DNA of 64,000 bases from Sporothrix humicola. Its lineage: Eukaryota; Ascomycota; Sordariomycetes; Ophiostomatales; Ophiostomataceae. The position numbers and the translations under genes are program-made. The DNA lies in NCBI GenBank assembly GCA_021396245.1, contig WNYE01000037.1, positions 1-64,000 of the forward strand. Direction: 5' to 3'. Of the stretch, positions 53,941 to 64,000 are shown one piece after another; positions within the stretch are counted from its first letter, which is position 1, and the number at the start of each line of letters is the position of its first letter. The notes beneath the pieces are model-generated. The model was given only the letters and a program-made list of their open reading frames with translations, ran no database searches and was not told the origin of the DNA.

Positions 53941-56900
53941 GATATTGTAACTACTCCGCACTTTCCTTTGTACAAGACGCGTCGCGTCAAATCCCCAACA
54001 CGTGGAATAATAGACATAGAGTGTACATACACAATACAAGTACAGTACTTAATGAACAATAACAATGTTGACTGTGAATGCTGCAACCACTTGACATGCA
54101 ACTACTCCAAGCTCACGCGTCGCAACTTTTACCTCGAGCATTATTTGTCAGTTTGTTGACGTGTGGAGTTATCTGTGATAGTGTGATGACATTAAGTGTG
54201 ATGAGGTCGGTCCGCACGTCTGTCAAATGGTTCCTAGCCCAATTGCCCAATCAAGGAAAGAGCCGTCATCCGCGGAACGCTAAATCGCGAGATGAGAGCA
54301 GAGAGTTGACGCGATTGTCCACATTGTCAGTCGATTTAGGTTCTTTTGGGCAGACTGTGTACTGTGCATTATTGTTTTTCGGGACTTCACCTTTGGGGCC
54401 GTTTCGAAGCTAGACAAGCCGGAAATTACGACACTACGGCCTACACAGCCTACGTCAGAAGAAGAAAACATAGAGAAGAAGAGGAGAAAATCGAAGAACA
54501 GAAGAAAAAAGTAGAACGACACGAAACAGACGCGAGATGGAGAGCGGCAAATATTGCCCGGCAAGAGCACTTGATGACCAGCTTGGCAAGAGCGCTGAAG
54601 AACGGGGAGATGAGAGGTGGGGGATGCGAAGATGGAAAGAAGTCAGAAAGTCAGAACCGGAAGGCGCGGTCGACGCGATATGCTAAATGATTCTTCTGAT
54701 TACTCTTCTGATTGCGCTTCCTGCCAAAAATGCGGGACATGAATGCGCGAGAGGGAAAGAAGGCAAGTGAAAAGTAAGAAAATATGCTGGAAGGTGTGTG
54801 TGGGTTTTGTTATTTTGTCGTCTGCAATGCCATTGCAATCTTGGGTATTGGCTGTAGCGACTGTTGGTTGTGTCTGCTCATATCTGCGCATTTATGCATA
54901 GTGGTCACACCCGAGATAAGACGAAAAGGAACAAGGTCAGAAAGGAAGGAGCATGAAAGGAAGAATTATTGATTCTGGAAGACATGGGCCTGGTCATGCT
55001 CATGCTCACTGGCACCAGGAAGAGGAAGGAGTTCGGCGTGCGACGTGCGAGTACAACACAACAACGTGCATCGCGCCTTCCTCCACAGAACATGCAGTCG
55101 TATCGCTCTTGCCATTTATGCTGATATTGTCCTCGCTCACCGTCAGTGCTCCCTTTTTCCAACGAATCCTTCGCCTCGCTCGCTTCCACGCCTTCTCCAT
55201 GTGCCTGCATCATCCCCTTTTCAGCACAGCGCACATCTCTGCAAGAGAAAGGTCGAAGAACCGACCGCATCAAAGAAATCAGAGTCAAAAAGAGACAAAA
55301 ATGGCGTGGCCTGCTGCATGGCAAGCGTCAATCGAGCATCATCCAACACATGCAGGCCCTTGAGCGAGACGAAAGTCAATGCAAGGGACGTTTTCGAGGT
55401 TAGGGGCGCTGCCATGCAGCCTACTTACATCGTGTACGGAAGTACACAGTAGCCTCTTCAAGTTCTGCCCCGTCACCGAGATCGAAGCAAGGAGACAAAG
55501 AGAGGAAAGCATTGCTGCACCCTCCTGCAGGCACAGACCATCACGGCCACAGGGCAGGCCAGGGAGTCCAAAAATACACTGACAGGTCGGTCCGCCCTCC
55601 AGGGAAGAAAGAAACAAGTGCGACGCAGTGACGGCATCGCGCGGTTTTTCCCTTGGCCTTCCCATGGTCTTTGTCTCTTTTTTGCCTTCTTTCTCCTATT
55701 CTCCTTTCCAACCCCTGGCTAACGCAACGCTTGACAGGGGCTAGCCCGTCGAGGGCCGTTCAGCTGGTGCTGGGTGCTGGCGGCACTTTTGGTCAAACAA
55801 GGGTACACCTGGCGTGGGGTGGACAGGTGGGTACTTCCAGTCGCTTTCTCAGTCTATTTTTCAGTCCATCTTTCCTTCTTTTTTTCCAATTTGCTTGCAT
55901 TTCATTGTTCCTTTTCCCATCCTCCGCTGTTCGTTGCTCTTGGCTGTCGATGGCTTCGATCGTCGCAAGAGGTCCCAGCGATGGGCCGTCGTGGACCGTC
56001 GCGATTTCATGGCAGACCAGCGGCCGCCGGCTTTGTTGGCAGACAAAGAAGAACATCCCGAAGATGGGTCTTGACAAGAGTTCCCGGGCATGGAAGACTG
56101 CGAATTGGCATCGAAATCACTGTCGCGAGAATGGACAACACAGACTTTGGAGGACACCGACTTTTGAGCTCAGACTGGACCAGTTCGGGAACTTCACACC
56201 ATGTCTAGCATGGCAAGGCCAAAATGTCAGAAACAAACCGGCGCACCGCTGGTCCCGGCGCAGAATGCCAGACTGGAATAGCCTTATGGGGTCATCTTCG
56301 CACAAACAGAGCCGCGATCGCGAAGACCCTCTTGCATTTAACACGTCCGGGGAGATATGAAGACATGAAGAACCGACGCGACTCTCATGTGAAAAATACC
56401 CCATAGCAGGATACGCCGAAATGCTACAAATGCCTGGTCGTCTAACGGCATTTGCCTGTAGCTCGACTGCAAGTAATACTGCGTCTCTGTGTATTGTGTA
56501 CATACACAGAGCCGTGGAGACTTGACGATGACTGGCATTTCCCGTCATCTCACTGCATACGTCGTGCATCTACCACGGCCTAGATCTTTTGATGTCTGCA
56601 TCTCTTCATCTCTTGCGCTCGAGGCAGCAACAAGACGCGCCGATACTGATCTCAAGTGAAGTTCAGTCATTGCAATACCGATTGGCTTGATACTGTCTAG
56701 CAGGCTGTCCTCGGCCCATCCCTCGAAGCGCCTCTCATGCCTCTTTTTCGGAGAGACATTCAGGCCTATGCGGGCAAATCGCTTCCCCCTTCCCCAGCCA
56801 TGCCAGCCATTCGTCCATTCAGGCCTGACTATCCAAGCCAGCAGTGCTCTTCGAGTGCTCTCGTCCTCTCACTTACACCACAGCTCTTGGCCAACAGACT

Positions 56901-58788
56901 GCCCTGATAGCACCAGATCACTCAGATCACACGGGAGGGCCACCCCGTAGCCGAGTCTGCGCCACTTTTGGCTTTTCATCTACTGCTGCTCTGTCCCTCC
57001 TTTCTCTTTTTGCTTTTCTCTTTATCATTTTTTCTCCTTTTTGACGCCTTTTCATCCCTCTCCTCCTCCTTTTTTCTGATGTTCCCCTCAACCCCATCGT
57101 CGCATCGTGCGATTGTCTGTTCGCCGTCTCCCTTGACTCGGGAACTGCCAGGGGCAAGTCAAACTCAAAAAGTCAAAATCGACGGTGCCTTTGGTGGGCA
57201 GAGGGAAGTACCGAGCTGCCCACTTTCACTTTGTCAACCACCGCCAACGACGCGGCCCTACGTGTCGAGCGTGTCTTGCTTCTTCCTCTCAGTTGTTCCT
57301 TCCCTGTCTCACGCTAAAACGGACCCTCTGATCGTCTACTTGTAGATCGACTATTGACGCCTTGTCGGCCTTTTTTGAGTTCTCTCTGCCTCTGCCTGCC
57401 TGCTTGTGCCTGCTTTTTTCTTCGGCTGCCCATCTCGACTGCACTCCCACCAACATTCTTGCCCGAAAGAGTGGAGAATCCTTGTCTTAGAACCTGCAGC
57501 CCTAGCTTCCTTTGGTTCCTCTTTTCTGCTTTTTCTGCGCTTTTTCTCTTTTTCTTTACTTTTTCCTCCTTTTGTGAGCTTCCTTCTGCCACACTGGGCC
57601 GAGTGTACCTGACAGGGGTTGTTTTGGTACCTGCGCCAGTGTCCAGGTTCTGATCTCTTCCTCCGTAGCTTCTCAGTTCTCAACGCGCCGCAAACCAGTT
57701 CCTGTCCCTGGCCGCGTGTTGATCTCTCAAAGTTTTCTGTCTTTTGCCTTTGCCAACCCCCTCCACATCCACACATCCACATCCCCCCTCCTTGTCCCGA
57801 TGTCTCCCCCTCCCCCTTTGCGCGTCCTTTTTCTTCTTCTCAGTAATACACTGTAAATCCTCTCTCGCTTCGAATGCTGCGCCATAGTATGACTACTATG
57901 GAGTGATGGATTAATGGAGTACTCCGTAATGGAGTTAATACTTGGTCGAGTGCCGCAAGTTGCTCATCAATAGTTGGTATTTTCGCATTTCGATTTTCGT
58001 AGTAAATACTTTCGTGTGTCTGTTGTTCTTGCTCTTCCATATCCCAGTTCCTTTTGTTTCTTTTTCTCTTTCACCTAATCTCTCGCATCTGCTTTCTCTC
58101 CAACCTGTCCATATTTCTTTTTCGCTTTGGAGTAAAAGTGTTTTCGGGCAATGCCAAAGCTCCTCATCTCTTAATCTCTTCGCGTTGTCTTCTTCATTCT
58201 TCCCACTCGACAAGTTTCTCTCCGCCATTACTCGCTTCTCGCCAACAAAAGACACCTCCATTGTTTTCGACTTTTGCGTCTCCATACTCCATACCCAGCA
58301 CTTCATACGTCGCACTCCATATTCGTTCCGCCAATTCCGTTCTCAAGACCATAACGATAACAAAACGACAAACTCTGGACAGTCTCGAATACATGATGTT
58401 TGGACTGCCCCCAGCATCCGCGTCACTTTTATTCTAATTCTCGGTTTTACAACTTTTGCGCATCTTTTCGCAACCTTTTCGACGCCCAGTCCACCAGCGC
58501 ATCTTATCCACGGCTCTGCGATACACCAAACCAGCAGAAAAAAAGAGGGCACGGTGGGCCGACTCACGATTTAAGAGACAAAAAAAAGGACGACTCCATT
58601 CACGACCCCATAGACGGCTCCAGAGCCTCTAGAGCCTCCAGAAATTCTGCTCGTTCATACCGCCCTTGGCTTTTCCGATTTTATTCTCCGGTGATCCGGA
58701 CCTTTTTGCCTGCTCAAAGTCTAGAAGCAGAGCACGGTGAATAGACAGCAGTCTCGAAAGACGAAAGACTGAGACTGCAACCGCAAAG
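53941..58788. other. 4.8 kb region without a recognised gene
   Basis: No supported gene between the MFS transporter and the large disordered protein. It has CT-rich plus-strand tracts at 57000-57130, 57360-57850 and 58020-58300 and a GGAGTACTCCGTAATGG motif at 57915-57931. Open frames of up to 235 codons (55653-56360) have no domain pattern. The last 1-1.5 kb, CT-rich with no ATG of consequence, fits a long 5' leader of the downstream gene. Confidence 0.4.
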
Positions 58789-61700
58789 ATGGGCATCTTT
58801 TCGTTCAAGCGCGGGGGTGACAAGAAGAAGTAGGTCGTGGAGCAAACGAAGACAATGACATCAACGAAGAGAATACTAACAAGTGCCCCTAGGAAAGGAA
58901 AGGCCCGCGAGGAAGATGTCGAGATTGAAAAGGACATGTTCAACCAGGCGTTCCTCGCCGACGACCCGTACCTCCGCGGCAAAGGTCTCTCCACACAGAT
59001 TTACGCCGGCGACGACTTTCTGCCAGAGCGCGCGGCCACACCAGTCTCGAGAAGAGGGTCGCCGCCAAACAACGGGCGACTTGTGAAGAAGCAGAGCGGC
59101 ACACTTAACCAACCGTCGCGGCCATGGACCTCGGGCAATGGCGCGCCGCGGCAGCGGACGGGCAGTTTCTCCGGCATGGGTGAGGGCATCAGTCCCAGTG
59201 GTAGCAATGGCGACTTCCGCAAGTTTGACGGTGACAACCGACCAAGCACATCGCACGGCCCCGGCTCGAAGCCGTGGTCGCACAGCCACTCCTTTAGTGC
59301 TCAGTTCGGCCCAGCTCCGGGTGCAAATGTAAACGCAAACGGCGCAATCGGCAACGGGCGCAGCCGCCCTCAGTCGCCAAGAGGGCCTCCTGGTGCCGGC
59401 GGCCCACCGTCCGGCCCCAACTCACCCACACGCTCGGGCCTGCACAACTCGCAGAGCCTGAGCGACAACAACATGTCAACATCGTCCTCGGCACCCACAG
59501 ACGAGTCGCAGCCGTCGACGCGGCAGACGTCGTCGTCGTCCACGACAGATCACAACCGCGACAGAGCTGCTTCTCCGCCGTCGACTGTCTCCAACCGCTC
59601 GCCGCCGCCCATGTCGCCCGAGCCCGTGTGGCCTCTTCAGGGCAAAAAGTCGTCGGCGGACGGCAAGGCAAACGGTGCCGACGGCCTCAGCCAGTCGTCC
59701 AGTTTCGGCGACGAGGCCCAGATGGCCATCAACGAGGCGGCCAGCCATGCGGCGATGCCTCCTCCAAAGCCCGAGGTGATGGTACCGGCTCCGTTGAACC
59801 CACGGTCGCGCGATGCCACGCCAACTGGACCTGAGGGTAACGATGGGCGCAGCCGCAAGGCTCGCGATGCGGCCAAGCAGCGCGACCTGGCCATCGAGGT
59901 GCCCAAGCGGCGCAGCTGGGGCGCGCAGATCGACCAGCTGGAAAAGTCGTGGATGGAGGAGCAGCAGAGCCCGGGCGGCTCTCGTCTGGCGCAGACACGG
60001 CCCAACCACCACCACCAACAGCCGCAGTCGGCGCCGTACTACCAACAGCACCACCAAGTGTACGACCGCGACCCGCGCGACCAGCGGCAAAACTACCCTC
60101 AGCAACACTCGGCCCCTGGCCAGCGCCCGCGCAACGATGCCAACTACGATCCGCGTTACGATGCGCGGGATGCACGGGACCCTCGCCACGATCCCAGATA
60201 CGATCCTCGCTACGATCCAAGATATGATCCGCGCTACGACTCTCGGTATGACAACCGCTACGACAATAGACAGCAGGACTCGAGATACGATCCCCGGTAC
60301 GACCCGCGGCACCGCAACGACGCGCACCAGGACCGTCGTCAGCAATCCCAGGGATACAGCGAGCCGTTCTCGCCCGGCTATGCACCCGGCCCACGCAGCC
60401 AGTCCTCCCACGGCAACTATCCTCCCAGCAATGGTGGTGGCAGCGCCGACCCTCGCGACCGGTACTACGGCAATGTCGGCGGTGGCGCGTATCCCATGGG
60501 CCGCTCCGACAGACACCCGTCACCCGGAATGGGCATGGGTGGCATGCCGAGACAGGCGCCACGGTCAACGTCGGCTGGTCGTGACGGTCCGCGCCGTATC
60601 GGTAGTGATTTTGACCTGCAGCAGGGACGCATTCCCTACGGCAACCCGCCGCAAGGACAGGGCCAAGTTCAAGGCTTGCGCACGACAAAGTCGATGCAGC
60701 AGCTCCCGCGCAGCAGAGACTATCCGGGAATGGGTGGCGGCATGAACAACATAAGAGGTCCTTCCTCGCCTCAGGGACCCCCGCCACCCCGCGGCGCCTC
60801 CATGTCCGCCCTGTACAGAAGCCCGCCGCCGTCGGTGCGCAGCCCAACCAATCCAAATGTGCGCAGTCCGCCGTACGCGACGCCCCGTTCTACATCTGGC
60901 GGCGACGGCACTCCCAGATACCCCGGAAGCGGCAGTGGTGGACCGAGCCCGCGCACTCGCACGCCGCAACCAATGCCCGCAGACGCAAACAACTCGTACC
61001 GCGACCCATCACAGTATGGTCCTCTGCGCAGCCCGCTGGGCAGCCCGCCACACCTGTCCAACGGCTACCCTGAGCATGCCGGCGCCTATCCGGCCGACCG
61101 TTCTGGGCAGTACCCTGTCGTTGACGGTCTCTCCAACAACATCGCCCACCCGCAGCCCCAGCCGATCGTCCCCATGCCCAACGGCTACCAGTCGTTTGGC
61201 CCGCCGCTGTCAGCGTCGGCATCTACGCCCACGGACCGTTCCCTACCCGACGTCGCGGAGGTCGTCGAGGAGAAGGCGGAGGCAGCTGAACTGCCCGCAG
61301 AGACGCCCGCCGTCGACGACAGCACCCACGTCAAGGACTTTGCCATTAAGGAGAAGGCGGAAGTGTCCTCGCCCACCAAGACCGCACCTCTCCGTCCTCC
61401 ACGCAGCCCGCCGACTGTCGTCGCCAACACCTCGCTCGACATTCCCCAGTCGCAGTCCACTGGCAGTCTTGACACGGTAACGCTCAACAGCTTCCCGCTG
61501 CCGTCGCGCGGCACGACGCCCGTGCCGTCTCTGCCGTCGTCTCTGCCGCAGTCGCCGACCGAGGCCACCCACAAGGACAAGGATATGGATCAGGATCAGT
61601 CGGCCGGTTTTGCTGGCCTGGCCGTGCTGAACAAGACCAAGGACATCCTGGCAGCGGCGGCTGTGACCAAGGAGGCGGTAGAGAAGCCGGCGGAGTCTCC

Positions 61701-63492
61701 CTCAGAGACACCGGTGGAAGCACGCGCAGACACACCTGTTGAGACACCTGCAGAGTCGACAACGCCCACGCAGAGCCCCGTCGTCGAGAAGGCTACCATC
61801 GAAAAGGCCGCCGCCCGCCCGCAGCAGTCGCCCGAGGTCGACGACACCCCACCGGACACGCCAATCGAGGAGATGTCGTGTCACGACGACGACGACAACG
61901 ACATCAACAACGATGCCGAGAGCGAGCATAGCCTGGCTGGCAGCTCCGCCGTTACGCCCGTCGTCGAAAAGGCCGAACCCGTTCTTGGTCTTGACCGCCC
62001 GCAGACACCCGACAGCATGAAGACTGACGAGCGGGAGGATTTCCAGGAGGACGTCGATGAAAAGAAAGACGTCGAGGACGAGCAGGCCGTCGATATTGAC
62101 AGCCAAGACGAGGAGAGCGACGAGCTGGAAGAGGTGCTGCTCGACAGCGAGGATGAGCATGAGGATGTGGAAGTGGAGGAGCAGTTTGTGGATGCCCACG
62201 AGGAGGTCGAGGACGTCGAGGAGGTTAAGGATGTCGAGGACAAGATTGTTGAGACCGAGGTCGTGCGTCCCAGCTTTGACTCTGAAGAGCCGCCGCTATC
62301 GCCCATTTCTCTGCCGTCCGGCGACGCCGAGCCCTCGCCCACAGCCAACTGGCCCTTGCCGTCGGTGTTCATCTCGCCGCCGGTGGCCGACAACGTGGAG
62401 GAGTCAAAGTTTGACGAGAAAGCGCCCGAGGGCGAAATCGTCGAACAGGTCGTCGAGGTGCCAGTCAAGTCCCAGGCATCTACAACCCCCGTCTCGCCCC
62501 TGACGCCCGCCACGCCCACGACGCCAAACACGGTCAGCGATGCCGAGGACGAAGACTTTAGCAACGATAAGCGCGACCGCGACGAGGACGAACTCTTCCC
62601 CGGTGTCCACGCATCGCCCGAGGCGTCGCCCAAGAAGAGCAAGTCGGCGTTCACGGCTAGCGTCTACGCCCGCGACATTGGCCTGGGCCCGTACGCCTTT
62701 GACAGCGTGAACAACAGCCTCAACCTGGACAATCTACCGGCCGAGGCGGTGCCCACTGGCGGGGCGTGGTCGCTCCCGGAGCGGCTGGACTCTTTGGAAA
62801 AGGCGCCGCAGCAGAAGCTCGTGCCGAAGCCGGAGGAGAAGAAGGAGGAGAAGCAGGTGGAGCCCGTTCCTGTCACCGCGTCCGCCACCAACCCCACCCC
62901 CGAAATCCCTCCTGAAGTTCCCCCCAAGGATGCCCCCGCCACCGAACAGAATGGCTTTGTCTTCAAGACGCCTGAAACGAAGACTGCGGCCACTCTGGAG
63001 ACGCCTGTCAACAATGTCACCGGAAAAGACGCGGTCGACACACTGGCCCCCAGTCCGGGCAGCGAGTACTCCTGGGGCGGCGGCGAGGCCGGCAAGGAGT
63101 TGATCAGAGACGAAGACGACAACGACAACACCGACGACGACGGCCACCATCATCTTGACCACGACGTGGACGATGACATTGGCCCCGTCTCGCCCGACTC
63201 GATTGGCCTGGCCCGCGGTCCGTCCATCCTGCGCATGGGCCGGTCCAGCCCCAACGACTCGCTCGCGTCGCCGACTGAAGGCAAGAAACGCTGGGGCGTC
63301 GCCGGCGGCGTCGGCATGGGCATCATGGGTATGACTCCAGGAATGTCACCACCACGCTCGGCGTCCCGCACCGGCGTCAACGGCAGCCCCATCAAGGGCG
63401 ACGGCCCGCCCAAGCTGGCGCTCGGCAGCCTCAGCTTTGACCGGCACACGCCGACCGGGATGGTCGACAGTTTCGGCACGACCTTTATTTGA
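58789..63492 (+). CDS. Large intrinsically disordered protein with Asp-Pro-Arg-Tyr repeats
   Basis: 1546 aa from exons 58789-58829 and 58893-63492; the 63 bp intron joins MGIFSFKRGGDKKK to KGKAREEDVE, a start style common in fungal cortical/scaffold proteins (MG plus basic patch; Gly2 could suit N-myristoylation, not tested). Residues ~40-420 are Ser/Pro/Gly-rich. At ~425-490 there is a tandem run of DPRYD/DARD/DNRYD units (nt 60130-60310). A Gly/Met/Arg-rich stretch follows, then Pro/Thr/Glu repeats, a strongly acidic Glu/Asp/Val block (~1000-1160), and a short conserved-looking part TASVYARDIGLGPYAFDSV. The C-terminus ends HTPTGMVDSFGTTFI. No catalytic domain is visible. Function unknown; it could be a scaffold or condensate-forming protein. 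Confidence 0.85.
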
Positions 63493-64000
63493 GTGACTGT
63501 GCTCTGTACGATAATGAGGCGCAGCCTCTTTGACTCTTTACGTTTCCTTTGTTTTGTTTGGATTTGTACTTTTATTGGCTTTGGTTTGTTTTCTTTTGGT
63601 TTATTTTATTTTCTTTTGTTTGCAAGTATTGTACATTAGATTGGTTGGGAAGATCACGAACAGACGACAAAATGGTATCCCGGGGATTTGCTTACTTGGG
63701 AGCTTACTGGATTGGATTGGATTATTTGGATATAATTGGAGAATCATTTGGTTTGGATTTACAGGAAACATTGGATGCGGCTACATGCCGAGGAGCAAAT
63801 TGATTTTCTTTTCATTCGATCTTTCTTTTGACTTTTGACTTTGGTCTCTTTTGACATTTGTTTGGTTACCGCGCCCGGCAAATGAGCGGAAACCAGTCCA
63901 TCGGAACGAGCCTCTTCACAGGAACGCGGAACGTGCACACCCTGGTCGGCTGTCAGTCGTGTCAGTGGGCCAGTCATCATCTTATTCTTCCTTCCAGCCA
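63493..64000. other. 3' flank of the large disordered-protein gene
   Basis: T-rich region with TTTGTTTT and TTTATTTT stretches, as in fungal 3' ends. No further gene is recognisable before the window ends. Confidence 0.4.

Noticed and set aside
59476..60516. 346-codon minus-strand frame opposite the disordered protein
   Set aside because: Shadow of repetitive GC-rich coding sequence (Val/Arg/Ile repeats complement the DPRYD codons).

Overview
The window reads as nuclear DNA of a filamentous ascomycete (Pezizomycotina, most like a Sordariomycete). The reasons are GC-rich genes with many 50-145 bp GT-AG introns carrying CTAAC/CTGAC-type branch sites, fungal-only families (Zn2Cys6 and fungal C2H2 regulators, an FTA2-like protein, OPT, NCS1 and DHA1/ACS-type MFS transporters), and a retroelement whose interior shows RIP-type (C:G to T:A) mutation. 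Species-level assignment is not possible from what I can see.

Layout. 1-80: tRNA-like locus. 1.2-5.6 kb: MFS permease, NAD-type short-chain dehydrogenase and aldo-keto reductase, a plausible small catabolic group. 5.7-6.4 kb: copy A of a ~650 bp dispersed repeat. 6.8-11.0 kb: two kinase-fold genes transcribed divergently, an SRPK-like kinase and an FTA2-like gene broken by one in-frame stop. 11.6-13.1 kb: dead MFS fragment and a GC-rich hairpin island. 13.2-18.1 kb: 13-exon oligopeptide transporter diverging from a secreted CE1-type esterase. 20.0-26.7 kb: Zn2Cys6 regulator, Fe(II)/2-oxoglutarate dioxygenase and NCS1 nucleobase permease; the last two share a promoter and together suggest nucleobase (perhaps thymine) use. 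27.26-32.82 kb: complete-length Ty1/copia-type LTR element with 119 bp LTRs and a 5 bp target duplication, interior destroyed. 32.8-33.6 kb: further retroelement debris. 35.4-38.9 kb: a kinase with a deleted catalytic loop, repeat copy B, and an ECM4-type glutathione transferase. 41.2-42.6 kb: zinc-knuckle protein whose frame continues past a TAG. 47.9-49.2 kb: C2H2-type protein preceded by more than 5 kb without a recognisable gene. 50.2-54 kb: Nudix hydrolase and a single-exon MFS transporter. 58.8-63.5 kb: a 1546-residue disordered protein with a long leader region.

Exon boundaries were worked out by hand from splice consensus, reading phase and family patterns I know; all listed models keep frame throughout. 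The accessory character is clear: transporters and oxidoreductases, degraded genes, one RIP-mutated retroelement and a duplicated repeat. I found no CRISPR, rRNA or bacterial-type element and no clear evidence of a wholly new system. The most unusual signals are three kinase-like genes in different states of intactness, two genes interrupted by a single in-frame stop, and the RIP boundary that spares the LTRs.
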